A stretch of 64,000 bases of DNA from positions 124,001 through 188,000 of the forward strand of contig JALQPE010000469.1 in assembly GCA_030407315.1 (NCBI GenBank), written 5' to 3'. The DNA comes from Asparagopsis taxiformis (taxonomy: Eukaryota; Rhodophyta; Florideophyceae; Bonnemaisoniales; Bonnemaisoniaceae). Numbering within the stretch: position 1 is the stretch's first letter; each line of letters opens with the position of its first letter. Below, one piece after another: positions 1 through 10,473 of this stretch. The translations under genes were made by a program, and so were the position numbers. A model generated the notes under the pieces. That model did not search any database. It was not told the DNA's origin and saw only the letters and a program-made list of their open reading frames with translations.

Positions 1-285
1 TTAACAGCATTAGATATTGGTGTTATGCGTGTACGTATTACAAAAGAATGGATACCTATTATTCTCTTTGGTGGATTTGCAGAAGTAGAAAATAATAACA
101 TTACAATTCTTGTAAATGGTGCTGAAGAAACATCTGAAATAGATCAAAATAATGTTCAAAATGACTTAGAACAAGCTACCAATTGTTTAGCAGAAGCAAC
201 AACAAATAAAGAAAAAATTGAAGCAACACAAAATTTAAGAAAAGCACGTGCTAGAGTACAAGCCATAAATGTATTAAATAATTAA
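1..285 (+). CDS. atpE: ATP synthase CF1 epsilon subunit, C-terminal part (5' end cut by window)
   Basis: The reading frame is open from the first base and ends in TAA at 283-285, so 94 residues of the C-terminal part are visible. They show the end of the beta-sandwich (LTALDIGVMRVR, WIPIILFGGFAEVENN, ITILVNGAEE) and then the helical hairpin rich in A, E and K that regulates ATPase activity. The family is usually about 130 residues, so roughly a third is missing upstream of the window. The subunit sits in the central stalk of the thylakoid ATP synthase. It converges with apcB across a hairpin at 302-335. Confidence 0.93.
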   Translation, partial: LTALDIGVMRVRITKEWIPIILFGGFAEVENNNITILVNGAEETSEIDQNNVQNDLEQATNCLAEATTNKEKIEATQNLRKARARVQAINVLNN

Positions 286-301
286 TACTATATATAATGT
301 A

Positions 302-335
302 ATAAGGAAGTTTATTAAATCATAAACTTCCTTAT
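302..335. terminator. 14-bp hairpin between convergent atpE and apcB
   Basis: Arms at 302-315 and 322-335 are perfect inverted complements with a 6-nt loop. The left arm is flanked by A and the right arm is followed by TAAAAAA. The position, 16 bases after the atpE stop and 20 bases before the apcB stop, fits a 3'-end stabiliser or terminator shared by both transcripts. The function is inferred. Confidence 0.6.
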
Positions 336-355
336 AAAAAATCAAACAATAGTAC

Positions 356-841
356 TTAACTCAAACCTGAACAGATATAATCAAAATACAAGCCCATCTC
401 TTTACCTGCATCAGGACCAACTAAACTAGAAGTAACTTCTTTCATCGCCTGAATAGCTTGAATAGTTGCACCAATAGGAACACCCAAAGAATTATAAGTT
501 TCTTTCAAGCCATTTAATACACGCTCATCAAGAATTGAAGGATCTCCTGCAAGCATACCATATGTTGCATACCTTAAATAATAATCTAAATCCCTAATAC
601 AAGCTGCATATCTACGTGTAGTATACATATTCCCACCAGGTCTAGTAATATCAGAATATAATAAAGCTTTAGCAACAGATTCCTTAATTATAGTGGCTGC
701 ATTTGCAGCAATCGTAGCTGCTGCACGCACACGCAATTCACCTGTTTGAAAATAACCTCTAAGTTTTTCTACTGAATTATCATCTAAATATTTTCCTTGT
801 ACATCAGCTGTATTAATTACAGAAGTAATAGCATCTTGCAT
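356..841 (-). CDS. apcB: Allophycocyanin beta subunit
   Basis: The 161-residue product is the normal family length. It shows the phycobiliprotein globin-like fold signatures, including [19 protein letters not shown] with the bilin-attachment Cys81. GGN at 69-71 contains the asparagine that is methylated in beta phycobiliproteins. It pairs with ApcA in the phycobilisome core, which passes energy to the photosystems. It lies 60 bp downstream of apcA on the same strand, so the two are probably co-transcribed; apcE is the next minus-strand gene upstream. The upstream sequence has only a weak AAGGAAAT-type ribosome site. Confidence 0.98.
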   Translation of the reverse strand: MQDAITSVINTADVQGKYLDDNSVEKLRGYFQTGELRVRAAATIAANAATIIKESVAKALLYSDITRPGGNMYTTRRYAACIRDLDYYLRYATYGMLAGDPSILDERVLNGLKETYNSLGVPIGATIQAIQAMKEVTSSLVGPDAGKEMGLYFDYICSGLS

Positions 842-901
842 AATATTTGATTTCCTTTAAAACTTTCTATATTAATTAAAAATTTACAAATACATTACCT
901 T

Positions 902-1387
902 TTATTGCATTGCACCTAAAGTGTAATCAAAATAAAATCCTGCTTCTGCAGAATCTTCTCCTGATAATAAAGAGCAAGCAATACTTTTCATTGATCTTAC
1001 GCCTTCTGATACACCAGAAATAGGAGTGCCTAATGAATTATACATTTCTTTAACACCTACCAAACCAATTTCTTCAATTGGTGTTACATCACCTGCAACT
1101 ATACCATAAGTAACCAAGCGTAAATAATAATCTAAATCCCTCAAACAAGTTGCTGTCATTTCTTCACCATATGCATTTCCACCTGGAGATACAACATCTG
1201 GACGCTTTTGAAATAACTGTTGACCTCCTTGTTTGACAATTAATTCACGATTATCAGTCAAAATCTGAGCTATTCTTAAACGACGTTTTCCAGATAATAC
1301 AAAACTTTTAATACGTTCTAATTCTCCTGGACTTAAATACCTAGCTTCTGCATCTGCATTGACAATTGATTTAGTAACAATACTCAT
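902..1387 (-). CDS. apcA: Allophycocyanin alpha subunit
   Basis: A 161-residue phycobiliprotein alpha chain of standard length. The chromophore Cys81 is in [18 protein letters not shown], and the C-terminal [11 protein letters not shown] is typical of alpha allophycocyanin. It forms the alpha-beta monomer with ApcB in the phycobilisome core on the stromal thylakoid surface. A GAGGAG ribosome-binding site lies about 9 nt before the ATG. The order on the minus strand, apcE then apcA then apcB, is the same as in cyanobacteria and other red algal plastids. Confidence 0.98.
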   Translation of the reverse strand: MSIVTKSIVNADAEARYLSPGELERIKSFVLSGKRRLRIAQILTDNRELIVKQGGQQLFQKRPDVVSPGGNAYGEEMTATCLRDLDYYLRLVTYGIVAGDVTPIEEIGLVGVKEMYNSLGTPISGVSEGVRSMKSIACSLLSGEDSAEAGFYFDYTLGAMQ

Positions 1388-1581
1388 TAATAAAACTCCT
1401 CACATGCTTTCATAATAAATGTAAGCTAATTTTAAACTTAATAATAATATATTAAAATAGATAATGATGACTTATGCAATGAATTTATAGAGATGCAAGT
1501 TACTCTACATTTTCTCTATATATACAAAAAGTGACAGATCGCAAAGTACTAAAACAAGAAAGACTAAAATTATTTCAATAC

Positions 1582-4236
1582 TTATTGATTACCAATAATA
1601 GCTTGAAAACTTGGTATAACAATTAACTCATTTTGCTTAGTGAAAGTATTATATAACCTTTCCGTATTTGGAAAATTTGCTGCAGGTAATGTAGGGAAAC
1701 GACGATAAGGTACAGTATTGGTACCAAAAATAGAATTATATTCTTCACTATTCACTAAATTTGTAATAAAAGCTAGCAAACCTTGTGAAGCCAGTATTTG
1801 ATTATAATATCTAATTTCTGCCTGATTATTTGGTGCTCTTCCTAGAAAGTGTTTTGTACCCAATTCAATAACTTTTGTATTAGGATATGGTTGATAAAAT
1901 TCTTTGCAATATAATGTAGATGAACCTAGAATTTCAACACATTTCTGTACTGTGATTTCTTGTGCTAAAAATGCTTTTTCTATATTATAAAAAGAATCAC
2001 CGATATCAAAAGTATTTAAATCTCTCTCAAAAATTTGCCTATAAATAGCGCGCAAAATTTGGAATCTATCTGAGATACTAGAAGAATCTTTAACTTTAAA
2101 AATCACTTGTTGGTCTCTTCTTTCACTGACTCCTTGATTAATTCTTTTAATAATACTATTATGACTTCTATTCTCATTTACTTTACCTAAAGCAATAAAC
2201 TTTTCTTTTGTTAAATTGTTACTTCGTAAAGATTTTTGTATTTTCAACTGTTGAGCTCCGGGCCTCAAGTTTTTAGAAGCAATTCCTGCAGGCGTTGAAT
2301 ACCTTTCATAAGGAACAATATTATCTCCAAAAGATTCTACATATTCTGAACTATCTAAGATAGCATCAACCATCTTATAATAACCTTGCTTATAACAAAT
2401 ATCAAAATACTGATTTATTTCTTGGCGACCATAAGTTGGTCTACCTAACAATCTATTATGTATATATTCAATAGCTTTACATATATAAAAAGGTTGCCAA
2501 TATAAAGCTCTAAAAGTCAATGACTTAACTAACAATCGTATAAATTCTTTGACAGATATTTTACTATCCCTGAATTGACTTTCAAATTTTTTCAGTGTCA
2601 ACAATTCTTCTTGATAAACAGACCTACCAAAAACTCTTAAATAAGCTGCAGTAATAATAGAATTAACATTATTCTCTGAACTAGATACAACGTCACTATC
2701 TACTTTAAAAACTTTAGGCCCTAATGAACCTGCAAACTTAGATCTCAAGGCTGGATTACTCATCTGACTATAAATACCAGGTCCTCTACGAACTAAGATA
2801 CGACGTGTATCTTTGCCAAAAGGAGCAGATCTTGTACGTAAGTTCACACGGTTCTTTGGAAAAATTGCTCCAAATTGAATAAGCAATGGATCATTTCCTA
2901 ATCCATAAGGGTGCTGATCGGGCAAATTATACCTATACTCACTAAATAATGTAATAAACTGAGGTATTTTTCTAAATGGAGCACTATAATTTAATAAATT
3001 AATTTGAGGACCCCAATTACGCGACTCTTGGGGCTCTTCACCTAAACTTCTAGAATATGGAACTGTTTCTTCGCCAAAATAATCTGAATATTCAGCTGAA
3101 TTTAACAAACTATCAACTAAACCATCTAACCCCCTTTTTGATAAAATTGCAAAATACTTTTGAAATTCTTCTATTGAACTAATACCTCTTCCTAAAAAAT
3201 GTCGGAATGCGAGCTCTAACGCTCTACTATTAACAAAAGGCTCTAAAAATTGTTTTCTATAAACTGACGATTTACCAATTAAACGTATAAACTCTTTAAT
3301 GGAAATTTGACCGTTCTTAACCTGAGATTCTAAATCAGTAAAAGAAATATTATAACCTTTAGCAATATCCCTTTCAAAAACTTGTCTATAACAAGCACGA
3401 ATAACTGTATTTTTTTCATCTGTGGATAAACTAGTCTTCATAACAAATCTCTGCTTAGAGATACCTGCTATATTATATATCTGAGGTAAACGTAATCCTT
3501 GTACATCAGAAAATTCTCTTTTTCTTAATTTATCTGTTAAAGATGGTGCATCAAATTCAGTAATTACAATATTAAAGTATTCTTGAACTAAACTTTGCCC
3601 CTCAGAATCACCTTCAAAAATACTGACAGCAAATTTACGCATTTCCCTTAACGCTACTGTTGCTGCTGCACTTGAACAAGCATTATCAATTAATTCTCTT
3701 AATCCACGAATATTTACAGATAAAATATTTGGATCACCTGCAATAATTGCATATGTCAAATATCTTAGAAACCAATCTAAATCACGTAAGGATTTTTTCA
3801 TTCTTGTAGAACCATAACGAACTACATTAATTGGCTTAAAACCTGGAGGCAATGTTTCACCATCACTAAATACAGATTGTAAACCTTTAAATACATTATT
3901 TTGAGTATCACCTGATAATTGTTGTAGATCTATCATTTGATTTGATACATCAGATGATAAAAATGATGCTTGAGGTCTTTCCAGATAAGATATTGCTGAT
4001 CCTCCTACAAAGATCTTATCTGCAGCTTTTGCAACTAAAATATTTGCATTTTTTCTAAGTAAATCAGCAACTTCTAACCTCTTATTTCCAGAATTCAGAA
4101 ATGCTACTAATTCATTCAATTCACCTAATTGCAAAAATCGATCCTGTTGCTCTGCTAAAGCAATGGTTGATATTGATGCTGTTCGGTAACGTTGTGGTTT
4201 TACAACTGGACTTCCACCACTTGCCTTAACGATCAT
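1582..4236 (-). CDS. apcE: Phycobilisome core-membrane linker (L-CM, anchor polypeptide)
   Basis: The 884-residue protein begins with an alpha-phycobiliprotein-like domain (about 20-240). That domain contains the PB-loop insertion around 80-145 and bilin-attachment Cys187 in DNACSSAAA. Three linker (REP) repeats follow, near 255-400, 520-660 and 720-860, each with an F.RD, IKEFIRLL and YxxxFG type signature. Three repeats predict a core of three cylinders by family rule. The protein ties the core to the thylakoid and acts as terminal emitter. An AAGGAGATAT ribosome site precedes the ATG. apcA follows about 190 bp downstream. Confidence 0.97.
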   Translation of the reverse strand: MIVKASGGSPVVKPQRYRTASISTIALAEQQDRFLQLGELNELVAFLNSGNKRLEVADLLRKNANILVAKAADKIFVGGSAISYLERPQASFLSSDVSNQMIDLQQLSGDTQNNVFKGLQSVFSDGETLPPGFKPINVVRYGSTRMKKSLRDLDWFLRYLTYAIIAGDPNILSVNIRGLRELIDNACSSAAATVALREMRKFAVSIFEGDSEGQSLVQEYFNIVITEFDAPSLTDKLRKREFSDVQGLRLPQIYNIAGISKQRFVMKTSLSTDEKNTVIRACYRQVFERDIAKGYNISFTDLESQVKNGQISIKEFIRLIGKSSVYRKQFLEPFVNSRALELAFRHFLGRGISSIEEFQKYFAILSKRGLDGLVDSLLNSAEYSDYFGEETVPYSRSLGEEPQESRNWGPQINLLNYSAPFRKIPQFITLFSEYRYNLPDQHPYGLGNDPLLIQFGAIFPKNRVNLRTRSAPFGKDTRRILVRRGPGIYSQMSNPALRSKFAGSLGPKVFKVDSDVVSSSENNVNSIITAAYLRVFGRSVYQEELLTLKKFESQFRDSKISVKEFIRLLVKSLTFRALYWQPFYICKAIEYIHNRLLGRPTYGRQEINQYFDICYKQGYYKMVDAILDSSEYVESFGDNIVPYERYSTPAGIASKNLRPGAQQLKIQKSLRSNNLTKEKFIALGKVNENRSHNSIIKRINQGVSERRDQQVIFKVKDSSSISDRFQILRAIYRQIFERDLNTFDIGDSFYNIEKAFLAQEITVQKCVEILGSSTLYCKEFYQPYPNTKVIELGTKHFLGRAPNNQAEIRYYNQILASQGLLAFITNLVNSEEYNSIFGTNTVPYRRFPTLPAANFPNTERLYNTFTKQNELIVIPSFQAIIGNQ

Positions 4237-4510
4237 GAAAAGATATCTCCTTCGGCTGCATTATTATTTTTTGCTTATGTAAACAATTATATAATGAACT
4301 TATAATCATCCCAAAAGATTCTATATATTGAAAACTATCGTATTCTATAAATTCTAAATACTTACTTCTATAATATAGGTTAAAATACAACTACCTTGAA
4401 TAAAGATAAATTTTGTAATACTTGTCAGATAACACAATAATTTTATTGTATAACAAATCTACACGCTAAAAAACTAATTGTGATACTACAAAATCAAATA
4501 TATACTTCAT

Positions 4511-5239
4511 ATGGATGTACAAAGAATGAAAGAACAATCGAATAATAGTAAAATGTCTATTTTTGAACATATAGAAGAATTAAGACAACGAATATTTATA
4601 ATATTAACAATATTTTGTCTCATAACTCTCTTATGCTTTATATATATCAAAAATATTTCATACTTATTACAACAACCTGCTACTGGAATTAAATTTTTGC
4701 AATTAGCACCAGGTGAATATTTTTTTGCATCAATTAAATTAGCATTATATACAAGCTTAACTTTAAGTAGCCCTTTTATAATTTACCAAATTATTTTATT
4801 TATTTTGCCTGGCCTTACCAAAAAAGAAGCTGCATTATTAATACCTGCTTTAGTGGGATCCATGATTCTTTTTTTTCTAGGTATTCTTTTCTCATATACT
4901 ATATTAACACCTGCTGCACTCAACTTTTTTATATATTATGGTGCTGATATTGTAGAACCAATTTGGTCATTTGAACAATACTTCAATTTCATACTATTCC
5001 TATTATTCAGCACAGGAATAGCATTTCAATTACCTGTAATTCAAATTATTTTAGGTATCATGGGTATCATATCATCACAACAAATGCTGAATTATTGGAA
5101 ATATGTCATCTTTGTATCAACTATTATAGGAGCAATCTTAACGCCTTCCACAGATCCTTTTACACAATTATTAATGTCATCAGCCATTTTCTTCCTATAT
5201 TTAAGTGGTATTATTTTTTTAAAATGCATTAAACACTAA
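4511..5239 (+). CDS. tatC: Twin-arginine protein translocase subunit TatC
   Basis: A 242-residue protein with six hydrophobic segments and the TatC family signature near the start (MSIFEHIEELRQR), followed by PGEYFF and a C-terminal LTPSTDPFTQ motif. TatC (formerly ycf43) recognises twin-arginine signals and moves folded proteins such as the Rieske protein across or into the thylakoid. The first ATG at 4511 is used; a second in-frame methionine (MKEQSN, residue 6) is an alternative start. It is divergent from apcE and lies upstream of petA in the same direction. Confidence 0.95.
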   Translation: MDVQRMKEQSNNSKMSIFEHIEELRQRIFIILTIFCLITLLCFIYIKNISYLLQQPATGIKFLQLAPGEYFFASIKLALYTSLTLSSPFIIYQIILFILPGLTKKEAALLIPALVGSMILFFLGILFSYTILTPAALNFFIYYGADIVEPIWSFEQYFNFILFLLFSTGIAFQLPVIQIILGIMGIISSQQMLNYWKYVIFVSTIIGAILTPSTDPFTQLLMSSAIFFLYLSGIIFLKCIKH

Positions 5240-5358
5240 AATCAAAAATTTTATACCGAAAAAAATACTAATGAACTATATTTATTAATAATAATAAATA
5301 TAGGATGGTATTATAAATAAAGGGTATCATATTTCTTAAAAACTTATAAAAAATAAAC

Positions 5359-6315
5359 ATGAATTTAAAGCATTCCATTATAAATAATATAAAGTCATTA
5401 ACAATAATATTAATTAGTATTACAAGTCTTGTTATAATCAACCCTTTTATTACGGTAGCATTCCCTATTTATGCACAGCAAGGATATGACAATCCAAGAG
5501 AAGCTACAGGACGTATCGTCTGTGCCAATTGTCACTTGGCCCAAAAACCTGTCGAAATTGAAACTCCTCAAGCCGTACTTCCAAACACCGTCTTTGAAGC
5601 TGTTGTTAAAATACCATATGATATAAAAAATAAACAGATTCTTAGTAATGGTACGAAGGGACCTCTTAATGTAGGGGCTGTTGTAGTTCTACCAGAAGGT
5701 TTTAAACTTGCTCCTAATAACATTATTCCAAAAGAAATAAAAGAAAAAACAAAAGGCGTATATATTCAACCATACAGCACATCAAAAGATAATATTTTAG
5801 TTGTAGGTCCTATTCCCGGAGATAAAAATCAAGAAATAGTTTTTCCAATTTTATCACCTGATCCTAACAAAAATAAAAATACACACTTTCTAAAATATCC
5901 TATATATGTAGGTGGAAATAGAGGAAGAGGACAAATTTATCCAAGTGGTGATAAATCTAACAATAATAGTATTAATGCAAATGCTACAGGAAAAATCATC
6001 AAAATCAATGCATTAGAAAAAGGTGGCTATACAATTAATATAGAAACTATAGATGGGAATATAATTCAGCAAAATATTCCTAATGGCTTAGACCTTAATA
6101 TATCCGAAGGTAATAATATATTAATTAATCAAATTATCACCAGCGATCCAAATATTGGAGGCTTCGGTCAAAACGAAACTGAAATAGTACTACAAAGTCC
6201 AAATAGAATAAAAGGTATGATTGCTTTCTTTTTTGCAGTCACCTTAGCTCAAATTTTCTTTGTCTTAAAGAAAAAACAATGGGAAAAAGTACAAGCTGCT
6301 GAAATGAATTTCTAA
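5359..6315 (+). CDS. petA: Cytochrome f precursor
   Basis: The 318-residue precursor has an N-terminal signal with a hydrophobic core (about 10-34), ending in ITVA before [15 protein letters not shown]. The c-type heme motif CANCH is at 55-59. The large beta-rich lumenal domain is followed by one transmembrane helix (about 285-305) and a short stromal tail ending [15 protein letters not shown]. It transfers electrons from the Rieske centre to plastocyanin or cytochrome c6. The predicted mature N-terminus is Phe35 rather than the common Tyr. A hairpin follows at 6328-6357. Confidence 0.98.
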   Translation: MNLKHSIINNIKSLTIILISITSLVIINPFITVAFPIYAQQGYDNPREATGRIVCANCHLAQKPVEIETPQAVLPNTVFEAVVKIPYDIKNKQILSNGTKGPLNVGAVVVLPEGFKLAPNNIIPKEIKEKTKGVYIQPYSTSKDNILVVGPIPGDKNQEIVFPILSPDPNKNKNTHFLKYPIYVGGNRGRGQIYPSGDKSNNNSINANATGKIIKINALEKGGYTINIETIDGNIIQQNIPNGLDLNISEGNNILINQIITSDPNIGGFGQNETEIVLQSPNRIKGMIAFFFAVTLAQIFFVLKKKQWEKVQAAEMNF

Positions 6316-6327
6316 TTTTATATATAA

Positions 6328-6357
6328 TAATAAGTAAGCTTCATCGCTTACTTATTA
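6328..6357. terminator. 12-bp hairpin between convergent petA and pdhB
   Basis: Arms TAATAAGTAAGC (6328-6339) and GCTTACTTATTA (6346-6357) are perfect complements around a 6-nt loop. The element begins 12 bases after the petA stop and ends about 40 bases before the pdhB stop. It fits a shared 3'-end structure; this role is inferred. Confidence 0.6.
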
Positions 6358-6399
6358 AATATATTTACCATAATACTATGGTACAAATTAAACATTTAT

Positions 6400-7377
6400 T
6401 TAAGTACTCAATAAATTTTTGACAGATTGTATAATTTGATGAGGATGTATAACTGTTGCTTTCTCCAAAGTACCATTATATGGAGTTGGTATATCTTGAG
6501 AAGATAATCTAACTATAGGAGAATCTAATTCATCAAAGTACTTATCATTAACTTGAGCAATTATTTCTGCTGCAATTCCACCTGTTTTCATACACTCTTC
6601 AACAATAACTAAACGATGAGTCTTAGCTAAAGATAAGCCAATCGATTCAATATCTATAGGTTTTAAAGAAATTAAATCTAAAACCTCAGGATCATAACCC
6701 TCTAATAACAAATTATCAACTGCCTGCATCACATGATGTCGCATTCGAGAATACGTTACAATTGTTACATCTTTACCTTCTCTAACTAATTCCGCCTTAT
6801 CTAAGGGTATAAAATATTCTTTCTGAGGTAATTCATCTTGTAAATTATAAAGAAGAACATGCTCAAATAAAATTACAGGGTTATCATCTCTTATCGCTGA
6901 TTTTAATAATCCTTTTGCATTATAAGGAGTAGAGCAAGCTACAATCTTTAAACCTGGTATAGCTTGAAAATATGCTTCTAAACGCTGAGAATGTTCTGCT
7001 CCTAATTGTCTACCTACTCCACCAGGACCACGTATAACAATAGGAATTTTAAAATTACCACCTGAAGTATAACGTAGCATACCTGCATTATTCGAAATCT
7101 GATTAAAAGCAAGCAATAGAAAACTCATATTCATACCTTCAACAATAGGTCTTAAACCTGTCATGGCAGCACCAATTGCCATACCCATAAAACTATTTTC
7201 TGCAATAGGAGTATCTAAGACTCTTAAATCACCATATTTAGCATGTAAATCTTTTGTAACTTTATAAGACCCACCATAATGACCAACATCCTCACCTAAA
7301 ATAAAAACTGAAGAATCTTTACTCATTTCTTCATCTGTAGCTTCTCTTAAGGCATCAAACATAAAAACTTTAGACAT
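6400..7377 (-). CDS. pdhB: Pyruvate dehydrogenase E1 component, beta subunit
   Basis: A 325-residue transketolase-like protein of standard length. It begins with the E1-beta signature ([46 protein letters not shown]) and has the transketolase C-terminal domain from about 200 onward. With PdhA it forms the thiamine-diphosphate enzyme that decarboxylates pyruvate, giving acetyl-CoA for plastid fatty acid synthesis. It lies 59 bp downstream of pdhA on the same strand, a two-gene operon. Also called odpB. Confidence 0.97.
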   Translation of the reverse strand: MSKVFMFDALREATDEEMSKDSSVFILGEDVGHYGGSYKVTKDLHAKYGDLRVLDTPIAENSFMGMAIGAAMTGLRPIVEGMNMSFLLLAFNQISNNAGMLRYTSGGNFKIPIVIRGPGGVGRQLGAEHSQRLEAYFQAIPGLKIVACSTPYNAKGLLKSAIRDDNPVILFEHVLLYNLQDELPQKEYFIPLDKAELVREGKDVTIVTYSRMRHHVMQAVDNLLLEGYDPEVLDLISLKPIDIESIGLSLAKTHRLVIVEECMKTGGIAAEIIAQVNDKYFDELDSPIVRLSSQDIPTPYNGTLEKATVIHPHQIIQSVKNLLST

Positions 7378-7436
7378 AATATATAATTGAATTTTTAATT
7401 AAATTTAAATAAATTATTCATTAAGACACAGTTAAC

Positions 7437-8468
7437 TTATTTACTATCTACAAATAAATAACGCTTTAAATCTTGTACACTAGGTTCAGGACTAGATAAG
7501 GCAAATTCTATAGCATCATCTATTTGATTCTTAACTTCTATATATATTTCATCTATCATTACTTGGTCAGCTAATTTATTATTCACAATGTAATTTTTCA
7601 AACGTTTAATAGGGTCACGCACTAGCCATGCTTCTTTCTCTTGCTTTGATCTTAATTCATCTGGATCTGCTAAAGAATGTCCTCTAAAACGATAAGTTAA
7701 AGCTTCAATTAAAGTAGGTCCTTCACCAGCTCTTGCTCTTACAAGAGCTTTCTGTGTAACTTCTCGTACAGCTAAAACATCCATGCCATCTACCTCTATA
7801 CCAGGTAAACCAAAAGAACTTGCTTTTTTATGAATTTCAGGAGAAGAAGATGATCGGTGATGAGCCATACCAATAGCCCACTGATTATTTTCTACAACAA
7901 AAATAATAGGTAACTTCCACAAAACAGCCATGTTCAAACATTCAAAAAATTGCCCATTATTACTTGTACCATCACCAAAAAAACATACAGAAACACGCAA
8001 ATTATCAGTTGACTTTAATACTTCTTTACGATAAATACTTTGAAATGCAGCACCTGTAGCTACAGGTATACCTTCTCCAATAAATGCAAAACCTCCTAGA
8101 AAATTATGCTTAGCAGAAAAAATATGCATTGATCCACCACGACCACGACTACAACCAGTTTCTTTACCAAATAATTCAGCCATTACTTGTCTAGCAGATA
8201 CACCTTTACTTAAAGCATGTACATGATCCCTATAAGTACTACACACATAATCATCATCTTGTAAAGCTTTAATAACACCTGTAGATACGGCTTCTTGACC
8301 ATTATATAAATGTACAAAACCAAACATCTTACCACGATAATACATCTGTGCACACATATCTTCAAAACTACGCCCTAATAACATATCCCTATATAACATT
8401 AAAACTGTTTGCTTACTAATGTTATTAGTTTCCGATAATGTTAATGGTAAATTAATTTTTTCACTCAT
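7437..8468 (-). CDS. pdhA: Pyruvate dehydrogenase E1 component, alpha subunit
   Basis: The 343-residue product carries the thiamine-diphosphate fold: [10 protein letters not shown], the [17 protein letters not shown] motif ending in NNQWAIGM, and the phospho-loop region [15 protein letters not shown]. The ATG at 8466-8468 (MSEKINLPL) was chosen. The frame stays open 17 codons further upstream from a non-conserved start, but that extension is hydrophobic and basic and unlike the family. An AGAAAAGAA stretch precedes the chosen start. Also called odpA. It heads the pdhA-pdhB pair and is divergent from preA. Confidence 0.96.
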   Translation of the reverse strand: MSEKINLPLTLSETNNISKQTVLMLYRDMLLGRSFEDMCAQMYYRGKMFGFVHLYNGQEAVSTGVIKALQDDDYVCSTYRDHVHALSKGVSARQVMAELFGKETGCSRGRGGSMHIFSAKHNFLGGFAFIGEGIPVATGAAFQSIYRKEVLKSTDNLRVSVCFFGDGTSNNGQFFECLNMAVLWKLPIIFVVENNQWAIGMAHHRSSSSPEIHKKASSFGLPGIEVDGMDVLAVREVTQKALVRARAGEGPTLIEALTYRFRGHSLADPDELRSKQEKEAWLVRDPIKRLKNYIVNNKLADQVMIDEIYIEVKNQIDDAIEFALSSPEPSVQDLKRYLFVDSK

Positions 8469-8607
8469 AATTCTTTTCTGACCTTTTTTCCTTAATACAA
8501 ATAGACAAAAAACTACCAATTATATACATGTAAAAACAATTCTGATATTCATTCTAATATAAATAATGACTTCAATAAATCAACCTGTATCATACTTTAT
8601 AGAATCT

Positions 8608-8616
8608 TGTTATAAT
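8608..8616 (+). promoter_or_regulatory. Extended -10 promoter candidate upstream of preA
   Basis: TGTTATAAT is an extended -10 element (TG, one base, perfect TATAAT) ending 41 bases before the preA ATG. No convincing -35 box is visible at the usual spacing, which is tolerated for extended -10 promoters of the bacterial-type plastid polymerase. Confidence 0.45.
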
Positions 8617-8657
8617 ATTGTGTCTACTTGTAAATTTTTACTAACAATTTTAAAAAT

Positions 8658-9623
8658 ATGGTAACATCAACAAATATATTTTCCCCTATTATAGAAGATC
8701 TAGCTCTATTAGATAAAAATTTAACAATGATGGTAGGAGCTAGACATCCAATACTTTATGCTGCAGCAGAACATTTATTTCAGGCTGGAGGAAAAAGAAT
8801 TCGTCCTGCTATTATCTTACTCATAGCCAAAGCTACATCTAAAAATATAAAAGCAGAACATCGTAGATTAGCAGAAATTACAGAAATAATACACACTGCT
8901 AGCTTAGTTCATGATGATGTAATTGATGAATGTCAAACAAGACGTGGTGTACTTACAGTACACAGTACATTTAATACAAAAATTGCCGTACTAGCAGGAG
9001 ATTTTTTATTTGCACAATCTTCTTGGTATTTAGCTAATCTAAATAATTTAGAAGTAGTCAAAACTATATCTAAAGTTATAACTGATTTTGCTGAAGGAGA
9101 AGTAAGACAAGGAGTTACGCATTTTGATACAACTCTTTCAATAGATGACTATATAGAGAAATCATTTTATAAAACTGCATCTTTAATTGCAGCAAGCTGC
9201 CAAAGTGCTTCTATATTAAGTAATACAAATATAACTACACAACACAATTTTTATTTATATGGCAAACATTTAGGATTAGCTTTTCAAATTATAGATGATA
9301 TTTTAGATATTATTGGTTGCCAAGATACCCTAGGAAAACCACCTGGATCTGACTTAAAAAATGGAAACTTAACAGCACCATTATTTTTTGCTTTACAGGA
9401 AGCAAGTGAACTACACCCCCTTGTTGAAAGAGAATTCCAAAATAAAGAAGATATACAACAAGCTATCAAAATAATTAAACAAACAAATGGAATAGAGAAA
9501 GCAAAAGATTTAGCAAAAGAACATGTACAAGGAGCATTAAAAGCATTAGAAAATGAAAATACCTCTGAAGCTCTACAAACTCTTAGGCTTATTAGCTATT
9601 ATATATTAAACCGAATTAAATAA
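8658..9623 (+). CDS. preA: Polyprenyl diphosphate synthase (prenyl transferase)
   Basis: A 321-residue trans-isoprenyl diphosphate synthase. It has the first aspartate-rich motif DDVID at 86-90 in LVHDDVIDE, the second IIDDILD at 211-217 (D213, D214, D217), and the GGKRIRP substrate loop at 44-50. The family makes long-chain prenyl diphosphates for plastoquinone or related side chains; product chain length cannot be read with certainty here. It converges with rpl20 across a 17-bp inverted repeat. Confidence 0.94.
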   Translation: MVTSTNIFSPIIEDLALLDKNLTMMVGARHPILYAAAEHLFQAGGKRIRPAIILLIAKATSKNIKAEHRRLAEITEIIHTASLVHDDVIDECQTRRGVLTVHSTFNTKIAVLAGDFLFAQSSWYLANLNNLEVVKTISKVITDFAEGEVRQGVTHFDTTLSIDDYIEKSFYKTASLIAASCQSASILSNTNITTQHNFYLYGKHLGLAFQIIDDILDIIGCQDTLGKPPGSDLKNGNLTAPLFFALQEASELHPLVEREFQNKEDIQQAIKIIKQTNGIEKAKDLAKEHVQGALKALENENTSEALQTLRLISYYILNRIK

Positions 9624-9637
9624 ATACAATAGTCTAA

Positions 9638-9702
9638 AGATATTTTATTTCAAGAACACATTTCTGTATATTGTATAATTGTGCACTTGAAATAAAATAT
9701 CT
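9638..9702. terminator. 17-bp perfect inverted repeat between preA and rpl20
   Basis: Arms at 9638-9654 and 9686-9702 are exact complements separated by 31 nt. The right arm covers part of the rpl20 stop codon, and the left arm begins 14 bases after the preA stop. The long loop makes it less typical than other junction hairpins in the window. It could still form 3' ends for both convergent transcripts. Confidence 0.5.
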
Positions 9703-10045
9703 ATAAAATATGCTTAACAATTGACAAAAAAGCTTGTGAATCCATTATTGCAAGTTGAGCTAACATCTTTCTATTTAAACCTATACCTGCATGCTTAAGT
9801 CTGCAAATAAACTGACTATAACTAAGATTATAAGGGCGAACAGCTGCATTAATACGAATAATCCATAAACGACGATAGTCACGTTTTTTATTCTTACGAC
9901 CAACATATGAATACCTTAAAGCTTTAAATACTTGCTGCTTTGCTGTACGAAATAAAGACCCATGTGAACCTCTAAAACCTTTTGCTAACTTTAAAATTCT
10001 TTTCCTTCTTTTTCGCGCAACATTACCTCTTTTAACACGAGTCAT
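9701..10045 (-). CDS. rpl20: 50S ribosomal protein L20
   Basis: A 114-residue basic protein with the L20 signatures [27 protein letters not shown] and [24 protein letters not shown]. It is an assembly protein of the large plastid ribosomal subunit that binds 23S rRNA. It is downstream of rpl35 on the same strand with a 96-bp gap, the usual infC-rpl35-rpl20 remnant. The stop codon overlaps the right arm of a 17-bp inverted repeat. Confidence 0.97.
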   Translation of the reverse strand: MTRVKRGNVARKRRKRILKLAKGFRGSHGSLFRTAKQQVFKALRYSYVGRKNKKRDYRRLWIIRINAAVRPYNLSYSQFICRLKHAGIGLNRKMLAQLAIMDSQAFLSIVKHIL

Positions 10046-10141
10046 AAATAATATTAATCCTTTAAACTTTAATATATTTTTTTGTATTTAAGTAATAATA
10101 ATTAATTTATAGGTTTATGTTAATTTAATATTTAAAGTTAA

Positions 10142-10339
10142 CTAAATATAAGGTAACTTATATCGCAAACTCATATAATCTGATTGACTAATAACTTTTA
10201 CTGACCTTAATTTTTGTTTACGCTTAGAAGATTTCTTTTGTAATAAATGGCTACGAGATGATTGATGCCGTAAAACTTTTCCTTTCGATGTAGCTTTTAA
10301 TCTTTTTTCTATAGATCTAGATGTCTTTAACTTATACAT
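10142..10339 (-). CDS. rpl35: 50S ribosomal protein L35
   Basis: A 65-residue very basic protein with the L35 pattern: KLKTSRSIEKRLKATSKGKVLRHQSSRSHLLQKKSSKRKQKL. Its length is normal for the family. It probably forms an operon with downstream rpl20. Part of the large subunit of the plastid ribosome. Confidence 0.95.
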   Translation of the reverse strand: MYKLKTSRSIEKRLKATSKGKVLRHQSSRSHLLQKKSSKRKQKLRSVKVISQSDYMSLRYKLPYI

Positions 10340-10473
10340 TAATAAAATAATCCCATAAATTAAAATATATTATACTACTATAACACATAAGATATTATGA
10401 AGATAGATTCAAAACTAAATCAACATAATAAACACTAACTTATCATACTATTTGATACTTACTCAAGTATAAA

